The position numbers and the translations under genes are program-made. Shown in pieces: positions 24,388 to 37,850 of a stretch of 64,000 nucleotides of DNA (position 1 is the stretch's first letter; each line of letters begins with the position of its first letter). Origin of the DNA: Cercozoa sp. M6MM (Eukaryota; Endomyxa: Ascetosporea); the NCBI GenBank assembly GCA_040357565.1, contig JBDODJ010000025.1, one strand, 5' to 3'. Below the pieces are notes generated by a model. It was not told where the DNA came from, did no database searches, and saw nothing but the letters and a program-made list of their open reading frames with translations.

Positions 24388-24647
24388 TTTGTTTGTTTTG
24401 TTTAGGTATCGAGTGGAGAGACGGGAGGACGACGACGGGACGACCCGACGCCGCCTGCGACGCCTCTCTACTTGTAGCCCGCTACCTGCACCAACCATGA
24501 AGTCGACTTCGATGTCTGGGGAACGTCAAAAGGGGAGCTGCATGGTCCTACCCTAAGCGGGCGGTAGACACGGCCATGCTCTTGTGACCCACCCCAGACT
24601 GGTGCAGGGGAACTACGTAGTTGGTTTCCTAGAAGACTCAACTAACT

Positions 24648-24666
24648 AACTGACGCGGATTTAACG
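24648..24666 (+). repeat. target-site duplication, right copy
   Basis: Identical to 18716-18734 over 19 bases. The last bases of the element's tail (AACTAACTAACTGACG) run into it, so a few bases of microhomology blur the exact junction. Confidence 0.93.
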
Positions 24667-24699
24667 CAACGCGACGAATGCGGTCAGAAGTAACGAAGT

Positions 24700-25216
24700 C
24701 TACTCACGCACCATCCAGCGCTTGAGTCGCCAACTGAGCGAGCGGTGCGCGTCGCTGCGCTGCATGGAGTACTGCAGGCCACGCACGAACAGCGTCGCCT
24801 GATCTTGCTGGTTGACACCGAGCTTGAACTGCACAGGGACACAGCAATCACAGGATACACCACAGAGCAAGGCAAGGAGAGAGAGAGAGATAGAGCGAAA
24901 GAAAGTCACCTCCGTGGATAGCACGAGCATGCCCATGCGCGTGGTCAGGAACTTGTCGAACGTCTTGGCGAAGGCTTGCGAGAAGAAGTACGAGTCGTAC
25001 GACCGGTAGTGGAAGAACGACATCGGCCAGCGCTTCGACATGCCGCGCGAGTGGTACATCTTGTCGTAGTGGTGCGGCGCCTGAGCCAGCCCGAAGGCTC
25101 GTCGGCCTACCAATCTCAATCACAGCAGCATCACGCAACACACCCTCTAAACCCAAAACCAACCGATGACAAAAAAACGCAGACTCACCTTGCGTGCACC
25201 GGAACACTCTCTGCAT
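24700..25216 (-). CDS. 117-aa protein of unknown function, possibly mitochondrial
   Basis: Not recognised. Three exons fit in phase: complement(24700..24828, 24910..25106, 25189..25216), giving 117 aa. The N-terminus is short and basic (MQRVFRCTQGRRAFGLA), and the protein is aromatic- and Arg-rich (YDKMYHSRGMSKRWPMSFFH, DSYFFSQAFAKTFDKFLTTR, MQRSDAHRSLSWRLKRWMVRE around a VNQQDQATLFVRG segment). It has no membrane span. Size, basicity and a presequence-like start would suit a small mitochondrial complex or mitoribosomal subunit, but that is inference only. It is head-to-head with the 25858 gene. Its stop lies 33 bases from the LINE's right target-site duplication, so the insertion probably shortened or replaced its 3' UTR. 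Confidence 0.72.
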
Positions 25217-25857
25217 GTGTCTGCCGGTGTATATCAAGCACAGCACACCGTGTCGTGTTCCTCGAGCTGCCCAGCCGCGCTGCGCGCGACGATCTGTCGC
25301 AAAATTTGGCTACAACTATGCACACACTGTGTTTTTGCCCTGTTCTGGGCCGTGAAAGCTCGCAAAGCTTATAATTAGTGCCGGATAAGTTTATGATAGC
25401 GTGCCGAATTGTTCTTTGTCTCCGGGAAACGCGCGAAAAGAGCCCAGAAAAATGTGATGCTCAATATTGAGGCAGTGCAGGAGTTTTTGCAGCTAAGAGT
25501 TGCCCTGTTGGGACTGCGACTATCTGCATAGAGGTTGGCGCTGCCTTGCTGCCAGTGATAGCATTGCTGGGAAAGCTGTCAGTTTTATCGCTCTGGCCCC
25601 GGTTCGATCAATCACGACACCCGGGGTTGGTCTTTCAGGTTGGTCGTTCAAGACCTAGCAGGAAGTTGTTTTGGCATGACACGACTTGGGGCTGAGTTGT
25701 TGTGCACCGTAGAGCTCGGAAGGCGCGAGCGCTTCGTACGGCTTTGCTTCTTGACTTGACATTCAGTTGAAGTTGAGGTTCAGTTACTCGTGGGTGTGTA
25801 CCTGCACGCAGAAGTACACCGAAGGTGCGAAGTCTCCGGAAGGACGCTACCGACGCG
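25217..25857. promoter_or_regulatory. shared 5' region of two divergent genes
   Basis: 641 bases between the start codons of the 117-aa gene (minus) and the 299-aa gene (plus), the longest of the divergent spacers. No exon with consistent splice sites was found. Confidence 0.4.
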
Positions 25858-27243
25858 ATGTTCCAACGCTCAAACGACTTCTTCATCAAGGTTTGGGCGA
25901 TTTCTTAAACTGGATTGAACGTAGTCAGTTTCCTTTTTCGTAGCATTGCAGACAGGTGGTTTGCTGGCGTGCGAGACGACGCCACAGTCAGCGGTGGTTG
26001 TTTTTGCCAAGAGAATTGGACTGAACACTTTGAAAGCTCGGTCAACGATTCGTGGGGCTGTTGTTCGTTTCGAGGACTCCAACTTGCCAACTGTACAGAT
26101 TTACACTGGCAAAGTTGGTTTAGACTAACGGGTTTCGTTGGTCACCAGAGGATCAACAAGCTTGTTGGTGAAGTTGAAACTGCTTTGAGCACAAACGTGA
26201 ATGTCGACACGCTGTTCATGCGACTGAATCGAATTTTAAGTTCGTCTTTCGATGGTATTGTAACGGTTCAGTTTGAAGCAACCTACTATGAAACCCGAAT
26301 GAGTTCGTGGATGGGCAGAGATGTCGGACAACAGCGTCGCTGGAAGTACCACACGCAAGTCATCTCTTCTTCAGGTACTTTATAGGCTTAATATAAAACT
26401 GTTTCAACAATTGAATTCAAGTGCAAATAGGGCAAGAACAACGTCCTCGTACTGTCGAATTCGCTCGCTTCCGCCTCAATGTGCGATTTTACGCAACAAG
26501 GTCACCTTGTCCAGGTAATGCGGTGATGAACAATAAATTCAGGCGCTATTGTGGTATTCAAGACTGTTTTGTAGAGGAGATTGGCGGCTTTAGCGCGAGT
26601 GCTGGCTTCTGATGCTTCAGTCGAACCCTTTCGAAACACACAGAATCATAGAGAAAACAACGACGCCGAAAGCACAGTTAAACGCGAAGTCGAGCAGTTT
26701 ATCGAACAGATTGCAGCTTCAACTGCACCGAAGAAAGAAGAAAACATGGCCAAGTTGCGCGCAACTGTAAGTTTAGCTTTTCATCTAAACAAATCAAAAG
26801 ATCAAACTTCATATCAGGCGATTGAACTCGTTCGCACTCGAAAAGCGATGATGCAGCAGCAGGTATAACAAAAAACTCTGCTTCTCCAGGTTCTTCTGAA
26901 ACCCAGTTGCACAGACAGAAGAAGAAACCGACGCTGAGCTTTCACAAGCAAAGTCGCCTTTCTGGAACGACTTGATTCCTCTCTTAGGTACATTTAAGTT
27001 GTTAGTGTTAAGTACAATTAGACTGAACTAACTAAACAGAGCAATCGTCAAACCCGATTGCACAACTGTTGCGGCGCAATCTTCTCGGCCAAAGGTAGTT
27101 TCTTTTGTTGTCGAAACTGAAATGGGTGGGACAGTCTATGGAAATGAAAGTATAGCATGCCGAACGAGTGTTTGCCTGCACCGTTGCACATGACGCAGTA
27201 CAGGTGCTTTTATTTCTACTATCCCGAGTGTTCTTTAGTCTAA
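25858..27243 (+). CDS. 299-aa protein of unknown function
   Basis: Not recognised. Nine exons fit in phase: 25858..25890, 25952..26113, 26149..26374, 26422..26514, 26594..26766, 26818..26862, 26915..26987, 27040..27094, 27204..27243, giving 299 aa. The N-terminal part looks globular with alternating hydrophobics (ETTPQSAVVVFAKRIGLNTL, IRGAVVRFEDSNLPTVQIY, RINKLVGEVETAL, SSSFDGIVTVQFEATYYE, MSSWMGRDVGQQRRWKYH). The C-terminal part is charged and probably helical (STVKREVEQFIEQIAAS, AIELVRTRKAMMQQQTEEE). No signal peptide or membrane span. An in-frame TAG near 26550 lies in the intron 26515-26593 and is not a defect. The last exon (CFYFYYPECSLV) is the least certain. Confidence 0.7.
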
Positions 27244-27369
27244 TACATTTGTCAGTCTAACAAATGGTGACGGTGACACTGTCCAAAGCTCGCGATCTGC
27301 GTCTGTTAACGATGTATCTTGACTTTACTTTGTTTGCCCCCCCCCCGCCCAATACACACCCCTCAGTGT

Positions 27370-28538
27370 ATGTCGACCACGGCCGTAGTGGTGACGCTTT
27401 CGGAAGCAACGTTGGACGAAGCTTTCGCTGCAGAGTGCGGAGTTCGAAAAGGCGACATTGGAGCAGCTTTGAGCAGTGCGTTGCTTTCGCTGCCGAGCCA
27501 GTGTGCCATCAAAACTACCTATGTACTTTAGCCCTTTTCGTCCTTGCCCCTACCCACTACCTCTTATTTTTTCTTTATTTTTGACTCGCCAACAGTGGCG
27601 ATCGCCGCAGACGAGTCGCGAGACGCGACTGTTGTTGGTGGTGCCGCCATCGGTGCGACAGAAGGCGCAGGCGCTGGTGAACAAGGTGGTTCGACCCGAA
27701 CTGCGCTCGTTCGTGCGAGTGGTCGAAACTACGGCTTGTGCTGCCATCCACGAGGTGTGTTTTACCCCTACCTCTTCCCTTACCCTGTCCCTTATTCTGT
27801 ACCCTCTTTATCCCTTTATCCCAGCACCTGACGCGCGTCGGTGTCGAGCGCATCGGCGAGCGCGAGGTGTTTCTGCAGTGCGACGATGCTGACAGCGACG
27901 CCGACGGTGTCAATGACGGTGTCAGTGATCATATTGGTGATCGCATCAATGATCGAATCAGCGATCGTATCGATGATGACGGTCACACGGATCATCTCAT
28001 TGATGTCGTGAGCGAACACAGCATGACGCGCAGCGAATCGCACGAGTAACCTGTCCCTGTTTACCCCCCCTTTATCCCTTCACCCTCATAGAAGCGAAGG
28101 ACATGAACCGCTGCTTCCGCGCGGAAGCGGCGACCTGTACTGCATCAACAGCGATCCTTACTCTGAGGACAGTGAAACCAGACGGAAAATCGACAAAGAA
28201 AACCACGAAAGAAACGACAACAACAACGGTTTGAAAGTCGAAATCCGCGAAAAGACGAAAACCGAAAACTGCTGCTGCTGCGAGTGCGAGGACTTTTTTT
28301 TGCAGTTGGAAACGACGACTGCCGCTTTCGCTGCGCTGTTGCATTCGGCATTTCCTGAGGTTTTTGCCCCCCCCCCCCAGCCTGACTCCTTTAACCTTTG
28401 ACCCCCCTCCCCCATAGAAAAAGACGGTGCTGTCGGTGCTGCTGCGAGTGCCGCTGATAGCGACGGTTTACGTTCTGGTGGCGGCGCTCTGTCTGGTTGT
28501 TCTGCTGCCTGCCTCGCTGTATCTACTCGTTGCCAAGG

Positions 28539-28613
<75 letters not shown>

Positions 28614-30259
28614 GTGTCAGTAAGGTGGGTTAGAGGAAGGGTAAGGGGAGTAAAATTTAGACACTCGAAGTCGAAGTGCGTCCGACGCGATTCGAAAAAC
28701 GTAGCGACAAAATTCGATCATTCGGCGCTGTACAGCGACTTTGGGTACCTTAGCCCCCCCCCCCCCGCGGGGCGCGTGAGTGGGCGGGGGGGGGCGGAGT
28801 AGCGCGTGCTGGCGGTAACGGTGCGACCGATGCCGCTGACTGTTTTTTTGTTCGTTTGGCCCGTCGTCGTTTGTCTCTTCGTGCTGCCTAGTAAGCCTTG
28901 TTGTACCCCTTACCCTCCCCCATCCTTACTCTCTAAACCCAGACACGAAGGAGAAAAAGACTTCGGCGCTGTGGTGCGTCGGAACTCAACTGTGCGGCAT
29001 CGTTGCGCTGCAGACACTAGGTACATACACAGGGAGGGTTAAGGGGGTAAAGGTTACACACATTTGTGAGAACAGGCGCACTGCGCAGTTTCGTGGCGCA
29101 GGAGAAACGCAAAAAAGAGTCGCGAAACGCTGTCGCAAAAATCGACGTCGAAAAAGAGCCGCAGCTGCGTCGAGTCGACTGGAAACGGCCTACCAACTGG
29201 TGCGGCAGTTATACCCCTTACCCTTACTCCTTACTCCTCGTGTACAGGTTGGCCTCGGTGGCGATAGCACTGCAGGCGATGCAGCTGACGACATTGGTGG
29301 CCAACACGATGGCGGCCTCACCGACCGACTCAGCGCCACCTGCACCGCCCTCGTGGATGCAAGACAATGTCGTGGTAGCCACTCTTCTATCCCCTGCTCT
29401 TATGCCGCTATATTCTACCCTATCCCTCCATCACCTTGACTCTGTCCTGTCCTTTAAACCCATACTAAACCCATACCTCCTCCCCGGACAGTACCTGTTC
29501 CTGGCCGACCTGCACGCGTGGTCGCTGGAGCAGCTGCCGCAGATTTATTTGTGGATCGGAGTGACGGTGTCACTGATGTTGCTGATGGTATGGCTACTCA
29601 AGATGCTGCACGATCTGACGGTGGCATTTCCTGTCGCTGGCAATCGCTTCGACAGCTTCCTTGGCGCCGCTCTCTATGCGCACGGTTTCGCCCAGCACTG
29701 TGCTAAGAAGACTGGTACCTAGGGATAAGGAATAAACTGGGAGGGGGGTAAAACTATAGGATGTGTCCACAGTGCTGCTGGCTATGCTGCTGGCCGATCT
29801 CGCATTTCTCATCGTAGTCGACAAACTGCTTGCGCTGGTAATTTTACCCCCCCCCCCCTGTACTCTAAATTTACCCTTGACCTTATGTATCTCAGTTGGC
29901 ATGCAAGTACGAAGGCGAGTCGGCGCAACTACAGCTGGGCAGTGGCACGCCGCTGGAGTGCTGGCATGGAGAGCATGCGACACTGGCGCTGTGTGCCTGG
30001 TTGGCACTGTCGCTGTATGCACCACTGGTGGCACTGATTGCTCCAGTGTTTTCGGAGAGCGATGACAAGGACATCGCCTACTGCCAGCCCTGGCTCAGTG
30101 CCGTTGCTGCTGCACACACGTAGTCACTACTGCCTGCACTCTTTACCCCCTTTTAACTTATCTCTCTGTTGTCTCTAGGTCGATGTTAATCGGGACGAAT
30201 TTTTTTGTGCGCACACTGGCCGGTATGTATGTATGTGTGTATGTGTGTGTGTATGTATG

Positions 30260-30290
<31 letters not shown>

Positions 30291-30940
30291 GTATGTATGT
30301 ATGTATGTATGTATGTATGTATGTATGTATGTATGTANNNNNNNNNNTATGTATGTATGTATGTATGTATGTATGTATGTATGTATGTATGTATAAATTT
30401 TATGTGTATGCGAACAGGCGAGTCACGTGCGACGCGAGTGCGCGGCACGGCGATTCTCACGGCGACAGTGCTGAGTCTGTTGGCCGCACTGACCGTTTGG
30501 TGGACACGCCGACGACCGCACCTGTCGGGCGACTCGCATGTTGTCGACCTGGAACCTTGCAGGTAACCCCTATACCTCCACTTTTGACCCCCTGATCCGC
30601 CCTTACGCCCGCCTTATATAGAGTGGTCTCGGTGTCGCACCTCCGCGTGGCAGCCTTCGCGAGCGGCATCTACGGCAGCCTGCTGTCGTGGCTGTGGTTC
30701 GAGACGCAGTGGTACCAGGACTCGCAGCGACAGTGGCTGCGCGAACTGCACTACGTCCTGCTGCTGCTCGGCAGGTACACACTACCACTACCATAGTATG
30801 TTTACTTCCTTCCCTATGCTCTGTTCAGCGCCGCCCTCTTCGTGCTGGCCTACTGGCGCAGCTTCCTGGAGCGAGCCTCAGCAGAGGCGCTAGTTCGCGC
30901 CATCTACGCGCGCATGCAGCCTGACAAGTGCGAGCTCTAA
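27370..30940 (+). CDS. polytopic membrane protein of unknown family, about eleven spans
   Basis: Not recognised. The exon chain begins at ATG 27370 (MSTTAVVVTLSEATLDEAF); an ATG at 27266 is an alternative. A soluble N-terminal region follows (RLLLVVPPSVRQKAQALVNK, FVRVVETTACAAIHE, then an Asp/His-rich stretch with DRINDRISDRIDDD). A cytosolic-looking CCCC cluster lies near 28268. Hydrophobic spans are then encoded by nearly one exon each: about 28440, 28830, 28965, 29260, 29555, 29780, 29985, 30190, 30455, 30655 and 30840 (for example LIATVYVLVAALCLVVLLPA, IGVTVSLMLLMVWLL, LLAMLLADLAFLIVV). The protein ends at 30940. Introns are CCCTTACCC-type, plus a (TC)n intron and a (GTAT)n intron with a sequence gap. 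Exon ends are approximate. A transporter or receptor role would be guesswork. Confidence 0.72.
28542..28611 (+). repeat. (TC)n microsatellite in an intron
   Basis: About 70 bases of CT repeat with a few T interruptions, directly after the exon encoding the first membrane span. Confidence 0.93.
30223..30393 (+). repeat. (GTAT)n microsatellite with a 10-N gap
   Basis: GTAT tetranucleotide repeat interrupted by ten N at 30338-30347, an assembly gap of unknown true length. It lies inside an intron of the polytopic membrane protein gene. Confidence 0.95.
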
Positions 30941-31127
30941 CTGATGGTTACTAACTACTGAATTACTTAGTTCGAACCAACGTTTGCCGGGATTTCCCTA
31001 TATCCAAGAAAAAACGCCCGCCAATCTGGGAACGCGTAAAACTGAACGCGCGGTACTTCGCTCGGGACTGCGACCTAACTATTTATCGCTTCAATTTGGT
31101 TGGGTGTGTCTGAACGAAACGAAAGAA

Positions 31128-34721
<3,594 letters not shown>

Positions 34722-35073
34722 GTCAGATGTTGTCCGCGCGTCCAATCTGGTGCCAAAATTACACAAAACAATTTTGGGATCGCTGCGTTCCGGTTTAGAC
34801 AAAGTATGCACGAGACAGGAAGAAATCCGTTGCGCAGAGTTTGGCAGAGTCACCAAGGGTTCCAGACTGATTGCTCTTTTGGGCTCTCGGGAGCCGACAG
34901 GGAAAGAGTGCCCGGAAAATGCAAGACACGCAGCTCGACACGACGAGAACTGCAAGCTGTGGTGACTCGAGACTGTTTTTGGCGCACCTGACTGGTTGGT
35001 GGGACGCGAGGCCAGTGGTGCAAAAGTGAACCCAGGCAATTTCGACGCAGGTCTTTCCTTCTCGACGAAAAAC
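34722..35073. promoter_or_regulatory. shared 5' region of helicase and RPN3 genes
   Basis: 352 bases between two divergent start codons. No supportable exon was seen; positioned to hold both promoters. Confidence 0.45.
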
Positions 35074-37585
35074 ATGGCGAAGGACGAAGCGAAGAAGAAC
35101 GACGAAACCATCGGCGAAAAGCCGGTCGATGCAGAGGTAATCGTGCAGCACAAGCACTGTTGTATACCATAATGGTGCGCCCGCAGGCCGAAAAGGCAAA
35201 GACGCTCGAAGCCGAGGCTCTGGCACAACCTCAGACGCCTGCTGATGGTAGGACCACGCGGCTATCTTTTGGTTGTTTTCTCTTTCACGCTTTTTCATTT
35301 CTCAGCCATCAGTCATGCTCTTGCGATTGTGCACCGTGGTGCGCAAACCCGCGATGTGCGTATCGTGCGTCACGGTCTTCAAGTCGCTTTGACGAAGGTG
35401 TGCTTCGAGCAGCCTGTGCTTCTAATGTTTTTGATGAAATGTTGCTCGAAATACAGACGCGACGCAAGCTGACCAGCGATCTTCTGGAGGAGCTGGTATA
35501 CTTTTCATTTCAGTTGTAAGACTCTTGAGTATGTTCCATGCTGTGCTTGGCAGGTGCGACACCACGTGAAAAGTAGCGAGCCGCTGCTGACGACGCTGCT
35601 GCAAGTGCTCGCCGAAGCACACGAAGTTGAAAGTGAGCAACAAACCTCGCAAGAGGACACTTCGAAGGACACGGCTATGAAGGACGATGATGCCGATGAG
35701 GAAAAGGCCGACGAGACAACCGAACAGAACGCGTACACTTTCCAAGTTACCGGCGCCGATCCGATTCGCACTGACACGTCGCTCGCGCTGCTGTCGGTGT
35801 TGATTTTGGTGCGAATTGCCGATTTGCGCATGTGGGTACCTTTCTTTTTTCTATTTTAACTCAATGACCCTTTTGCTGGATGGTCGCTGTGATTTAGAAA
35901 ACACTAAAACTGACGGCAGACACTATTTTGGATGACATGTGGAACCGAAACAATCGCATGCTGGTATGTCTTTGACAAGGATTTTGAGTGACTCTACTTT
36001 TTTGCGTTGGTTGATCTAATAGGACGTGATGACTGCACGCATGTGGCACTACGTCGGCCTCGCTTCCGAGCACGAAGCTCACGTATGTGCTTGTTGTCTG
36101 TGTTGTCTTTCAGAGGTATCATGGTTTACTTTGAGACAGGACTGGAGCAAGATGCGCGAGCGCATGTTGACCGCGTACCGAAGTGCATCGCACCGACATG
36201 ATGAGCCAGGACAAGCCGTGTTGACGAACTTGGTGCTCCGATTGCTCGTGAACCAACGTCTGTACGACCAGGTACCTCTTTGCACTTTGGTCACTGAAGG
36301 TAGTGGAACTTGTATGGTTTGCAGGCGCATCAGTTCCGCCAGCGTGCGACTTTCCCGCTTCAGAGTGCCGAGCCTGCGCAGCTAGCGCGCTACCACTACT
36401 ACTGTGGGCGCATCGATTCACTCCGACTCGCCTACGGCGACGCCGAACGTGGCTTCCAGGTACTACCCTCTTTACTCCTCATTCTTTACTTGGCACCGGT
36501 GCCATCTCTGTATGCAGATGGCACTGCGCCGTGGACCGCAGCACGTGGGTCACTGCGGCGCCTTCCGTCGTGCCGTGTCCAAGCACTTGGTACACCTGCT
36601 GTATGTGTCTGCCATGGCAGGTTACTGTGCGATAGGTGACGGCCCAAATGCTGGCGGGCGACATTCCGAGTCGTGACATGTTTGAAGTGCCCGAGATGAA
36701 GAAGGCGCTGCGACCGTACCTCGCACTGGCGCAGGCTGTGCGTGCTGGCAACCTCGAGGACTTTGCGCAATGTTGCACGACGCACGAAGAAACGTGAGGC
36801 CACTCCATCCAACCGTTCAACCGGATTGAAATGAAAGTGTAATGAAATCCCTGTGTGCAGGTACCGCCGCGATCAGACGTGGTCGCTCGTGCAGCGTCTG
36901 CGACACAATGTCATCAAAACAGGTCTGCGCAACATGTCGCTCTCGTACAGTCACATCTCGCTCGACGACGTTGCGCGCAAGCTTTCGCTTGAGACTGTAT
37001 TCTTTTTTACTGTACTCTGATCCGAGTAGTTTGGGTTTACGCCGTGTGATTAGGGCAACAACACGGTCGAGTACGTCGTTGCCAAGGCTGTGCACGACGG
37101 TGTCATCGAAGCTTTCATTCAACACTCGCCCGAGGTGCGTGCTCTTTCACACAGCTTTAAAATATGAAAGTGTTTGACTGGTGTATGCAGGGGCCCATCA
37201 TGATCTCGCGTGCTTCGGCGGACGTCTACGCGACTGATGAACCGTTGCACGCCTTCAACAAGCGCACGCGCACTTGCATGTACCATCATTGACTCCCTAA
37301 CTTTGTCCCGTGTTACCCTCTGGTGGTTAGGATGATCCACAACGAAGCTGTCAAGGCACTGCGCTTCCCGCGTCACTCGGAGGAGACCGAGGACGACAAG
37401 ACGGTCCTTTCCCTTTCCCTGGTTTTTTGCATTCACTTTGTGTTCTGGCACTGGCGTATCTGGTTCAACAGGCCATCCAGCTCGATGAGCAAATGACGGC
37501 GCTGGCCAACGATCCCGACTCGCTCAGCGACGACGAGCACGATGCCACCAATCCCTTCGACAGCGATAGCGACACCGGCATGTAA
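35074..37585 (+). CDS. PSMD3: 26S proteasome regulatory subunit RPN3/PSMD3
   Basis: Non-ATPase lid subunit of the 19S proteasome regulatory particle. Sixteen exons fit in phase: 35074..35136, 35187..35247, 35306..35397, 35457..35495, 35554..35835, 35898..35963, 36023..36082, 36140..36271, 36325..36459, 36518..36589, 36636..36793, 36861..36996, 37054..37134, 37191..37279, 37331..37403, 37472..37585. They give 550 aa, close to known RPN3 proteins. Diagnostic stretches are YHYYCGRIDSLRLAYGDAER, ALRRGPQHVGHCGAFRRAVS, GDIPSRDMFEVPEMKKALRP and YLALAQAVRAGNL. The PCI-domain core SLVQRLRHNVIKTGLRNMSL and SYSHISLDDVARKL is followed by VAKAVHDGVIEA and IHNEAVKALRFP. The C-terminus is acidic. The N-terminus (MAKDEAKKNDE) is a charged extension. 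Confidence 0.96.
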
Positions 37586-37850
37586 TCAAGCGAAGCGACT
37601 CGCCCACGCCAGCGCGGCTAATCTCCGCTCCGCTCGTTGGCGCGCAGTCTGATTTAGTCATTTAGTTTCGTTTCTCCATTCGATCGTGTTGCGTGGTTCA
37701 GTCCCTGGCGAGCTACGCCCGGCTAACTAACTCAGTATTTTTTAAACAGTTCGCACAGAAAATACAAAAAACCATGAACTTCCACAAACGAGATCGATCT
37801 GCTCACTTAAGCAGACGATAGAAACTCTCGTGGGCGAGAGCCCTCCACAC

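Larger units (their letters stand above)
18735..24647 (+). mobile_element. full-length non-LTR retrotransposon (LINE), APE + RT + RNase H type
   Basis: A 5.9-kb element between perfect 19-bp target-site duplications, in the intergenic space downstream of OGFOD1. It has a very short 5' UTR (44 bases), two long overlapping ORFs and a 300-base 3' UTR. The 3' UTR ends in a short ACTAACTAA tail instead of poly-A. The plus strand is strongly A-rich in coding sequence, unlike the host genes. Both ORFs are uninterrupted and all expected catalytic motifs are present, so the copy looks young and possibly active. The domain set (APE endonuclease, RT, RNase H, terminal Cys/His motifs) fits the I/Tad-like group; the exact clade needs a tree. 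No introns are present. Confidence 0.96.

Noticed and set aside
26548-26552. In-frame TAG that looked like a readthrough or reassigned stop in the 299-aa gene
   Set aside because: A donor at 26515 and acceptor at 26593 remove it and keep phase. TAG, TAA and TGA all end other genes normally.
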